A stretch of DNA of 7,194 nt from SLFT01 sp964493075 (lineage in GTDB: Bacteria > Hydrogenedentota > Hydrogenedentia > Hydrogenedentales > CAITNO01). Position numbers and translations under genes: made by a program. This document shows positions 1-6,700 of this stretch, piece by piece. Within the stretch, counting starts at the first letter, position 1. Every line of letters begins with the position of its first letter. Under the pieces are notes generated by a model. That model saw nothing but the letters and a program-made list of their open reading frames with translations. It was not told the origin of the DNA and did not search any database. The stretch is from NCBI GenBank assembly GCA_964493075.1, contig CAZBNU010000209.1, positions 1 through 7,194 of the forward strand. Direction: 5' to 3'.

Positions 1-35
1 TTATAGTGTGTTGCCACAAAAATAAGGGTTCTGAC

Positions 36-386
36 ATGCATGAACTGCCGATTGTAAAGAACATACTACAGGTGGTTCTAAAACATGCTGTGGCGCACGA
101 GGTAAAGAAGGTGCTCGCGATCCACATTCGGGTTGGTGAAATGAGCGACCTGGAAGATAAATGGATTCAGAAGTATTTTGATTACTTGGCCAAAGATAAC
201 GTTGTAAAGGGCGCCCGTCTGGTGATTGAGCGGGTTCCCGTAGTAATGAAATGTTCAGACTGTTTTATGTCTTATGAAGTAGACCTGAAAAAAGACGAGG
301 CAATGGCATGTCCGGAATGCGGAAGTGTTAACGGTACCATGGTGTCCGGACGGGAGTATTTTATCAAGAACCTGGAGGCGATATGA
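36..386 (+). CDS. hypA: Hydrogenase maturation nickel metallochaperone HypA
   Basis: HypA binds nickel and, with the GTPase HypB, inserts it into the large subunit of NiFe hydrogenase in the cytoplasm. The 116-residue product has the normal family length. It begins Met-His-Glu-Leu, where His2 is the family's N-terminal nickel ligand. The structural zinc site is visible as two CxxC pairs, C73-SD-C76 and C92-PE-C95, followed by the usual short C-terminal tail. I chose the ATG at 36 because it restores the MHEL start and has AAGGG at 24-28 as a ribosome site. The in-frame GTG at 6 would put ten extra residues before the essential His. The stop overlaps the start of hypB (ATGA), which indicates translational coupling. 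The urease-related role of HypA in some bacteria cannot be excluded, but nothing here points to urease. Confidence 0.97.
   Translation: MHELPIVKNILQVVLKHAVAHEVKKVLAIHIRVGEMSDLEDKWIQKYFDYLAKDNVVKGARLVIERVPVVMKCSDCFMSYEVDLKKDEAMACPECGSVNGTMVSGREYFIKNLEAI
374..386 (+). promoter_or_regulatory. Ribosome site and ATGA overlap coupling hypA to hypB
   Basis: GGAGG at 374-378 lies inside the last codons of hypA, four bases before the hypB ATG at 383. The hypA stop TGA (384-386) shares two bases with that ATG. This arrangement fixes the hypB start and suggests that ribosomes finishing hypA re-initiate on hypB, keeping the two partner proteins balanced. Confidence 0.85.
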
Positions 387-1069
387 GTCAGGAAATTAGA
401 TTGATTGAAGTAAAAGAAGATATTCAGGCGGACAATATCCTGAAGGCAAAACAGCTTCAGGACCACCTTCAACAGGAAAAGACATTTCTCCTGAACCTCA
501 TGGCGTCACCCGGTGCAGGGAAGACCAGCCTTTTGATTCAGACCGTCCGCCACCTTAAAGAAAAGCTGCGCATTGGCGTTATGGAAGCAGACATTGATTC
601 CATGGTGGATGCGGAACAAGTCGCTCGGGAAGGTGTCAACACCATCCAGATAAATACCGGCGGCTTTTGTCACCTAGACGCCACCATGGTGGAATCTGGA
701 CTGGATGCACTGGATACGAAAAACCTAGATATGGTACTCCTGGAAAATGTCGGTAACCTGGTGTGCCCGGCGGAGTTTGAGACTGGTGCCCACAGGAACG
801 CCATGATTTTAAGTGTTCCTGAAGGGGATGATAAGCCCTTGAAGTATCCGTTGATGTTCTCCGTGTGCCACGCGCTCGTTATCAACAAGATAGATTACCT
901 TGAACTATCCGATTTCAGCATTGAAAAATGCAGGGAACGGGTTTTGAAACTCAATCCCGGGATTCAAATTTTTGAAGTGTCCTGCAGAACCGGTGAGGGA
1001 ATGCAACGGTGGATTGCATGGCTGGAACGGCAGGTCAATGACATTGTCGGTGGTCTTGCCGGTATTTGA
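383..1069 (+). CDS. hypB: Hydrogenase maturation GTPase HypB
   Basis: HypB is a SIMIBI-class GTPase that works with HypA to load nickel into NiFe hydrogenase precursors. The 228-residue product shows a P-loop (SPGAGKTS, around residues 42-49), the EADID switch region (68-72), the G-domain metal ligands C96-H97 in TGGFCHLDA, the conserved C128 of NLVCPAEF, the guanine-specificity motif NKID (168-171) and a SCRTGEG G5 loop (200-206). The N-terminus (MSQEIRLIEVKEDI) has neither the Cys-rich high-affinity nickel motif of the E. coli protein nor a His-rich stretch, so only the G-domain metal site remains. The start is set by the ATGA overlap with hypA and by GGAGG at 374-378. The gene is almost certainly co-transcribed with hypA and probably with the iron-sulfur gene 32 bases downstream. 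Confidence 0.97.
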   Translation: MSQEIRLIEVKEDIQADNILKAKQLQDHLQQEKTFLLNLMASPGAGKTSLLIQTVRHLKEKLRIGVMEADIDSMVDAEQVAREGVNTIQINTGGFCHLDATMVESGLDALDTKNLDMVLLENVGNLVCPAEFETGAHRNAMILSVPEGDDKPLKYPLMFSVCHALVINKIDYLELSDFSIEKCRERVLKLNPGIQIFEVSCRTGEGMQRWIAWLERQVNDIVGGLAGI

Positions 1070-1101
1070 TGGTATAGACGTACTGACAGGAAAGGAAACG
1101 T

Positions 1102-2181
1102 ATGCAGACAGATATTTATCGGCAAGTACAACAAAAATTGGATCAATATTCTATGGGATTCCCCGCAGCGGAATCAGGGCTTGATCAGAAGATCCTCAAG
1201 TACCTCTTTTCAAAAGATGATGCCATAATGTTCAATGAGATGACCCTGATACCAGAGACTGCAGAAGACGTTGCTTCTCGCCTGAACCGACCTGAAGAAG
1301 AAGTTTCTGAACAACTGGAAGACATGGCAGAAAATGGGCTTCTGTTCAGAATGAAAAGTGAGAAGTATGGTTCGCGGTATAGCGCCATTCCTTTCGTACA
1401 CGGTTTGTTTGAATTTCAAATCAAGGATATCAGACAAGATTTGGTAGAAATGGTCAAGGCCTATTCAGAGGAGGTGTTCGACGGCGCCATGCAGCTGGGC
1501 GCGGAGTATTTCTTAAGAACCATCCCCGTTCAGGAATCAATTGAAGTGACCCATAATGTGGCGAGTTATGACGACGCCATAGAAATCTTGCGAAATAACA
1601 AACGTATCGTGATTACAGAGTGTATTTGCCGTAAATCAGCAACTGTGCTTGAACAGAATTGCGACAAACCTCTTGAAACCTGTTTTATGTTCGGCGCCAT
1701 GGGGCAATACTACCTGGACCGCGACATGGGAAGAGAAATTACGTTTGAAGAAGCAGTGGACATCCTTGCAAAATGTCGCGCGGCTGGCCTTGTAACACAG
1801 CCTGCCACGTCACAGAACCCGGGTGGAATGTGTAACTGTTGTGGCGATTGCTGTGGTGTTCTGGTTGCGCTTAACAAACATCCCAAGCCAGCGGAACTTA
1901 TTTTATCCAACTACTATGCGTCGGTTGGGGCCGATGATTGCACCGGGTGTGGAGTATGTACAGACCGTTGTCCCATGAAAGCGGTTACCATAGGTGATGA
2001 CGGTATTGCAGCTGTCAACAGAGACCGCTGCATCGGATGCGGCTTATGTATTAGCACATGCCCTGCTGAAACCATGAGACTCCTATCCAAGTCTGACTCA
2101 GAACTTCGTACTCCACCGAAGAACCTCTTAGAACAAGCAATGTTGATGGCCCAAAAACGAGGGCTCGCTCTTCACAAATAA
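1102..2181 (+). CDS. Winged-helix-like / 2x[4Fe-4S] ferredoxin-domain protein, function unknown
   Basis: The 359-residue soluble protein has three visible parts. Residues about 40-95 look like a winged-helix fold (TAEDVASRLNRPEEEVSEQLEDM, then a short Lys/Arg-rich wing), which I infer from pattern only. The middle carries many cysteines: ITECICRKS (C174, C176), C187, C194 and the dense cluster MCNCCGDCCG (C244-C251). The C-terminus is a bacterial-type ferredoxin with C280-x2-C283-x2-C286-x3-C290-P and C310-x2-C313-x2-C316-x3-C320-P, enough for two [4Fe-4S] clusters. I recognise the overall layout as a family common in sulfate-reducing and related Desulfobacterota, usually named only as 4Fe-4S binding protein. 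Its partner is unknown; position behind hypAB suggests electron transfer or redox sensing tied to hydrogen metabolism. The start has AAAGGA at 1091-1096, five bases before the ATG. Confidence 0.9.
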   Translation: MQTDIYRQVQQKLDQYSMGFPAAESGLDQKILKYLFSKDDAIMFNEMTLIPETAEDVASRLNRPEEEVSEQLEDMAENGLLFRMKSEKYGSRYSAIPFVHGLFEFQIKDIRQDLVEMVKAYSEEVFDGAMQLGAEYFLRTIPVQESIEVTHNVASYDDAIEILRNNKRIVITECICRKSATVLEQNCDKPLETCFMFGAMGQYYLDRDMGREITFEEAVDILAKCRAAGLVTQPATSQNPGGMCNCCGDCCGVLVALNKHPKPAELILSNYYASVGADDCTGCGVCTDRCPMKAVTIGDDGIAAVNRDRCIGCGLCISTCPAETMRLLSKSDSELRTPPKNLLEQAMLMAQKRGLALHK

Positions 2182-2271
2182 GGGGTCATGCAGTCTATAT
2201 GCTGGTGGAATAACGTAGTCCTGCTGGATTTTGATTCCCGAAGCATTTATATGGCTTAAGAAAGGACGGCA

Positions 2272-3081
2272 ATGCAAACGAATTTCGTGGAAATAGCCAA
2301 AAAATACAGGGCATTTCTGATCTGTCTATTGGCGACCATTGCCTGCTGGACCGCCTACTACGCGTGGTACAAGGCTGGCTTTCCGGGTAGGCCCATTCAT
2401 GTTTTTTGTGAAGTTGATTCCGGTGGCCTGTTCAAACAGGACGCAAACTCGATTTCGGCGCTTGTCTTCGTGTACATTGGCCTCGTCATCGCCTGGGGCG
2501 CCGGCAGACGAAGGGTAGATGGCCCCGTAACGCAGTTGCAAAACCCCATGAAACGATCCGACTTCTACCCTGGACTCTATGCCCTTGCCTCAATTGTTTT
2601 GGGCTTCGGTACGCTGGCCATGCACGGTTCCCTGACTGGGGAGGGGGGCACTCTGGACGTCAGCAGCATGTATATTTGGGTTTCCTTTTGCGCATGTTAT
2701 TCCTTTGCCAGGATCATCCGATGTGGGGTAATTTCCTTTCTGATACTCTATGCTACACTTTGCACATCCCTAATCCTGAGTATGAAGTGGGGGATGTTAC
2801 CCGTTAATGAGACCTTCGGCGGCCTGATTCTAATGTCTGTGCTTATGGAATTGTTCTACAAGTGCATAAATTGGAAACAAGTACGCTTCGAGAACAGGTG
2901 GGTTCTTTACACGGCAGTCAGTTTTTTATCCGCATTGGGAATCTGGAATCTTTCCCTTGAACGAAGACCATTCTACTATCCTTATACCATCTTTCAGGGA
3001 CATTCCGTGTGGCACATCCTATGCGGTGTTGCCAGTTGGACGATCTACCGCTACTATTACTCGGAACAAACCACCAGGTAA
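2272..3081 (+). CDS. Ceramidase-like CREST-superfamily membrane hydrolase
   Basis: The 269-residue integral membrane protein has about seven hydrophobic segments (roughly 14-31, 60-77, 100-117, 129-148, 152-170, 181-197, 209-226), plus a final one near 243-262 that could count as the last helix. It matches the alkaline ceramidase pattern: FCE (45-47) near the N-terminus, an N59-S-I-S motif opening the next helix, H118 and D129 eleven residues apart (MHGSL...LDVSSM), and H244-SVW-H248-IL near the C-terminus. In human ACER3 the equivalent three His bind the catalytic zinc, and the Asp is in the active site. The expected reaction is amide hydrolysis of a ceramide-like or other acyl lipid in the membrane, but the substrate is unknown. 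The residue four before the first His is Thr114 where ACER3 has Ser77. AAAGGA at 2261-2266 supports the start. The 90-base gap after the iron-sulfur gene leaves operon membership open. Confidence 0.82.
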   Translation: MQTNFVEIAKKYRAFLICLLATIACWTAYYAWYKAGFPGRPIHVFCEVDSGGLFKQDANSISALVFVYIGLVIAWGAGRRRVDGPVTQLQNPMKRSDFYPGLYALASIVLGFGTLAMHGSLTGEGGTLDVSSMYIWVSFCACYSFARIIRCGVISFLILYATLCTSLILSMKWGMLPVNETFGGLILMSVLMELFYKCINWKQVRFENRWVLYTAVSFLSALGIWNLSLERRPFYYPYTIFQGHSVWHILCGVASWTIYRYYYSEQTTR

Positions 3082-3095
3082 CACGGATGAAAAGA

Positions 3096-3183
3096 GTTGC
3101 AACATAAATTGTGTTAGTGCATCTCACGACACACCCAAGGCTGTAAGCCTTATCCGTTCAACTATAGTGCCCTGCCATAGTTG
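3096..3183 (+). repeat. Cluster of small stem-loops behind the ceramidase-like gene
   Basis: Three consecutive inverted repeats follow the stop at 3081. The first pairs TGTGT (3110-3114) with ACACA (3129-3133) and GTG (3117-3119) with CAC (3125-3127) across a small internal loop. The second pairs AAGGC (3137-3141) with GCCTT (3147-3151) around TGTAA. The third pairs CAACTAT (3159-3165) with ATAGTTG (3177-3183) around eleven bases. An eight-base palindrome, GTTGCAAC, sits at 3096-3103. None is followed by a T-run, so this is not a classical intrinsic terminator. It may be a structured 3' end or a processing and stability element of the upstream transcript. Confidence 0.45.
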
Positions 3184-3466
3184 ATATTCCCTCAGATAGC
3201 CATCGCTTTAACCGCAGGTCGTGGGAGAAGAATGTCCCCCTTCGAAACACGAAAAATCTTTCTTCAGACAATCGCCGTCAACAGCAGTAAAGCCCTGCGA
3301 TGACGATAGTTGAAATCTTTTATGTTGGTTCCGGCTACGCCGATATGTTACGCGAGATGGATGCTTTTCTTTTATGGGGGCGACATTGGCTTCTGCTCTG
3401 GGAATGACCGTGTGTAAGACCATCAAGAATTCCAAAATATGCCTTAAGACTTATATGGGATGTGGC

Positions 3467-3478
3467 GGTTATATAACC
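3467..3478. promoter_or_regulatory. Perfect 12-base palindrome GGTTATATAACC
   Basis: The sequence GGTTATATAACC equals its own reverse complement over all twelve bases, typical of a dimeric repressor or activator site. It lies about 250 bases upstream of the Gly-rich gene, just before the AT-rich stretch TTTGATAATTATGATTT (3482-3498), whose GATAAT could serve as a -10 element. No matching -35 is evident and the binding protein is unknown, so the operator role is only a suggestion. Confidence 0.35.
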
Positions 3479-3618
3479 ATATTTGATAATTATGATTTGG
3501 CAGAATCGGTCACACTTTTTGGATTGTGGCGTGATAAACTTGTATTGATCAGTGATCTGTGTGGAAGTTTTGCGCGGTTTTGTCTGCAAAAAACGAGGAA
3601 AAGGTCCAGGTGCAATTT

Positions 3619-3643
3619 TGTCAGGTGACAGGGTTGTCTGACA
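3619..3643 (+). promoter_or_regulatory. Nested TGTCA/TGACA inverted repeats, operator or 5' hairpin
   Basis: Four related half-sites lie within 25 bases: TGTCA (3619-3623), TGACA (3626-3630), TGTC (3635-3638) and TGACA (3639-3643). As DNA they form the palindrome TGTCA-GG-TGACA beside a second one, TGTC-T-GACA. As RNA, TGTCA pairs with the last TGACA and GACA (3627-3630) pairs with TGTC (3635-3638) around the loop GGGT, giving nine pairs with a three-base bulge. It lies about 80 bases before the Gly-rich gene, which suits a tandem operator or a leader hairpin. The regulator is unknown. Confidence 0.45.
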
Positions 3644-3660
3644 GTTAGCGCGAGGGCTGT

Positions 3661-3695
3661 TTTTGATGTGGCAACTTGCGGGTGCTGCGTCAAAA
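3661..3695 (+). promoter_or_regulatory. Long 5'-leader hairpin ahead of the Gly-rich gene
   Basis: TTTTGATGTGGCA (3661-3673) can pair along its whole length with TGCTGCGTCAAAA (3683-3695): ten Watson-Crick pairs and three G-U pairs, closed by the nine-base loop ACTTGCGGG. The three mismatches at DNA level all become G-U pairs in RNA of this strand, which favours an RNA structure made in the direction of the downstream gene. Its 3' side ends 14 bases before the AAAGG ribosome site. No T-run follows, so mRNA stability or translation control is more likely than termination. Confidence 0.5.
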
Positions 3696-3709
3696 TTAAT
3701 ATGGCGAAT

Positions 3710-3714
3710 AAAGG
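3710..3714 (+). promoter_or_regulatory. Ribosome site AAAGG for the 3722 start
   Basis: AAAGG lies seven bases before the ATG at 3722. A second, stronger candidate, GAGGAG at 3761-3766, lies six bases before an in-frame ATG at 3773. The true start is therefore one of these two. The in-frame ATG at 3701 has no such site. Confidence 0.5.
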
Positions 3715-3721
3715 TTTACTC

Positions 3722-6700
3722 ATGAAAAACCAAAAAGGGCATGGGAGAGTGCTGTGCCGTGAGGAGTCTGCAATGCGTACGGTGAATTCGTTGAATGGCA
3801 AAGGGCATGAGTCTGGGAACGCTTTTCTGGTGCTTGGAATGCGGTTGCTGCTGGTGGCAGTTGTTGTTGCATTGCCTTCTGTTTTGGCGCATGCCCAGGA
3901 CTGGACTGTTGATGCCAATACAACCCTGTCGGCGGGCACATACGATTATGAAAATGTGACTGTTACCAACAACGCGACGCTGACCCTGAACGGCGAAGTG
4001 GTGCTTAATGCTGCTTCGCTGACCGTGGATGTTGGGGCTGCTATTTCCGGCGATGGGAAAGGCCATGCTGCCAATGAAGGACCGGGCGCTGGCATCTATG
4101 ATGGGGATTCTGGTAGTGGCGCGGGACATGGCGGCACTGGCGGCGACACAGGGTTATCTGCAGCTGTAGGCGGTGCAGTGTATGACAGCGGTGTTATCCC
4201 TGCATTGATGGGAAGCGGTGGCGGCGGACCTTTTGGTGGTGCTGGTGGTGGCGCTGTTACGTTGAATGTAATTGGTACGCTAACCAACAACGGCACCATC
4301 AGTGTGAACGGTGCAAATGGCGCAGGTTCCAGCGGCGGCGGTGCAGGCGGTACGTTGAATATCACGGCGGGCACATTGGAAGGTGCTGGTGATTTACAGG
4401 CCAATGGTGGTGATGCCGGCCAGGCGTTTAATGATGGTGGCGGCGGTGGTGGTGGCCGCATTGCAGTGTATTACCAGACCAACAACTGGACAGGTGTGGC
4501 CACCGTAACCCCCGGCGTGGAATCCGGTTTGGGGCAGGCAGGTACTACGGGAACTGTTTGCTTTATTGACATTACCGTTCCGGATGTTGCTGCATTTCAC
4601 GCGGGAGAGTTTTGGCGCTTTGAGGAGGCGGATGCTGCAAATTACGATTTTGCCGAAATACATTTGACTGATTCCACAGTTCTTGTGGAAACCAGTATCA
4701 GCACTTCCATCATGAGCATGGGCAATGCAACGATAATCGTGAATTCCGGTCTCACCGTGGCTGCGGATACCGTCACGGTTAACGCAGGCACCGATGCTGT
4801 ATTTGCGCCCGATGCGGTGTTCGATGTGGACGATTTTATTGTGACCGGTGATTTCACCTGGCATGGGGATTTGTCGCTGGAGGTGGCGACTTTGAATATT
4901 GGTGTGGGAACGACGCTTTCTGCAGATGGCACGGGCTATGCGCCGGGCACGGGCCCCGGCGCAGGAGCCTATTCCACAGTGGGCACGGGCGGTGGTCATG
5001 GTGGCGTGGGCGGTGCGAATGGTGGCACTACCTATGATTCCGCCAAAGCTCCGGTAGAGGAAGGCAGTGGTGGCGGTGGAACGACCGGCGGCGCGGGTGG
5101 CGGCGCGATACGACTGAACGTATCGGGCGCGCTTGTTGTTGACGGTGTTATCACCGCGAAAGGCGCAGCCGCTTCCGACGATGGTGGCGGCGGCGCTGGG
5201 GGAAGTATTTACATCACAACCGGCACTTTTGCAGGGGCCGGAACGCTGGATGTGAGCGGCGGTGACGCAGGCGATACCGGTGCCACGGGCGGCGGCGGCG
5301 GCGGTCGCATTAGTGTGCTGCATCAGGGAAACACTTTTACGGGCGATGCGATTGTGGCGGGCGGCGCGTCGTTGTCCGGCGATCCCGGCGCGTCCGGTAC
5401 GGTTGGCTTCTACGACATTACCAATGCCGACAGGCCCGATTTTGTGGCCGGATCAAACTGGGTATTTGAAGCGATTGATGGGCCCCAGCAGTTCACTACG
5501 GTTACGCTGACAGACGCCGTGGTATCCCAGGAAGCCTATCTGGAAGCGGACACCCTTTCTGTGACCAACACGACGATGACGATGGCGGAAGGGCTACGCT
5601 TTGTGGTCGGCACGCTGACCCTTGGCGCAGGCGCTGATATCAATTGTGCCTGGGATACGATTGTGTCTGTAGGCGATTTTTTTATGACCGGCGCGGCAAG
5701 CTGGACGGGCAATCTTGATATTTCCGTGGCTAACCTGACCATTGAGGCGGGTGCGTCTTTGAGCGCCAACGGCATGGGCTATCAGGCACAGGCGGGATTT
5801 TCCCCGGGTGGTACTTTTGGCGCGACTGGCGGCGGCGGCGGCTATGGCGGCGCAGGCGGTGATGCAATACCTGCGCTTGGCGGCGTACCCTACGCTTCTT
5901 CTGTTCAGCCGACCAGGGCGGGCAGCGGCGGCGGCGGCGCTTCGGGCGGTGGCGGCGGCGGCGTGTTGCGGCTGGATGTAACCAACACGCTTACGGTTGA
6001 AGGCACCCTCTCCTGTAATGGTGCGGACGGTGCAGCATCGTCAGGCGGCGGCGCCGGCGGCAGCATTTATGTTATAACAGACACGCTGACAGGGGCGGGT
6101 GTTATTGAAGCCAACGGCGGCGCGGGCGGTACGGACGGTGATTCCGGCGGTGGCGGCGGCGGCCGCATTGCAATCTATCACACCACCAACAATTTTACCG
6201 GTACTACAACTGCAACCGGTGGTGCAGGCAATGGCGCAGGAGCTGCGGGCGGCAATGGATCAACCCGGCTGATTGACGGGTCCACCTCCCCGGGTACTCT
6301 AGATATTGTTGCGGATACTACGCTGGACAATCCTGACATCACAGAAATCAGCGCAATGACAATTACAGGCACCGATCTGATGCCTGTTGAAGTTACCATT
6401 TCGGGCGATGTGGTTGCCGATAGTCTGGTAGCGACATACTGCGTTATCAACGTAATTGATGCGGCCACATTTTTTGCAGGGGATGTTACTTTAAATACGG
6501 GGGTGACGATTAATGTATCCTCCACTGCGGAGTGGCAGCTGACAAACCTGACGTTGAGCGGCGACACTTTTATAAACGGCAACTTGAGTGTTGAAGTGGA
6601 TAACCTCACGATTGGTTTGGGTGCGTCGCTGAATACTTCCGGCAAGGGTTATGCCCGCCAGGCTGGCCCCGGTGCGGGCGTTACAAGTGGCAGTAACTAC

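Larger units (their letters stand above)
3082..3721. other. 640-base intergenic region without a convincing gene
   Basis: No open frame here has a ribosome site, recognisable motif or family resemblance. The longest forward frame, 3374-3628, has no Shine-Dalgarno sequence before its ATG and an unremarkable product. What the region does contain is a series of inverted repeats, listed separately: stem-loops at 3096-3183, a palindrome at 3467-3478, and two hairpins at 3619-3643 and 3661-3695 close to the next gene. The base composition is more AT-rich than the Gly-rich gene that follows. The promoter of that gene must lie here, but I cannot identify a good -35/-10 pair or a sigma-54 GG-N10-GC site. 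Confidence 0.7.

Noticed and set aside
6..35. GTG start at position 6 extending HypA by ten residues
   Set aside because: The ATG at 36 has AAGGG at proper distance and gives the family's MHEL start, whose His2 must be near the N-terminus for nickel binding.
3137..3183. Intrinsic terminator after the ceramidase-like gene
   Set aside because: The AAGGC/GCCTT and CAACTAT/ATAGTTG stems are short or AT-rich and have no following T-run.
3374..3628. Forward 84-codon frame in the intergenic region
   Set aside because: The ATG follows TTCTTTT with no Shine-Dalgarno sequence, the product shows no motif, and its end overlaps the TGTCA/TGACA hairpin. A small protein cannot be fully excluded.
3664..3702. 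Sigma-54 or sigma-70 promoter just before 3722
   Set aside because: TGGCA at 3669-3673 lacks a GC at the required distance, and TAATAT at 3697-3702 has no good -35 at 16-18 bases.
3490..4129. Reverse-strand frames spanning the start of the Gly-rich gene
   Set aside because: They cover the signal-peptide coding region antisense and have no coherent domain or ribosome site.
4096..4461. Reverse-strand Pro-rich open frame
   Set aside because: Its Pro runs are the complement of the GGN Gly codons of the forward gene, a composition artefact.
4394..5323. Long reverse-strand open frame (309 codons) inside the Gly-rich gene
   Set aside because: Repeated GGC/GGT codons read on the other strand give stop-poor, Ala/Arg/Thr-rich text. 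There is no ribosome site or family resemblance, and the forward frame has coherent repeats and a signal peptide.
6178..6645. Reverse-strand frame of 155 codons
   Set aside because: It is a low-complexity shadow of module 3 and its linker, without independent support.
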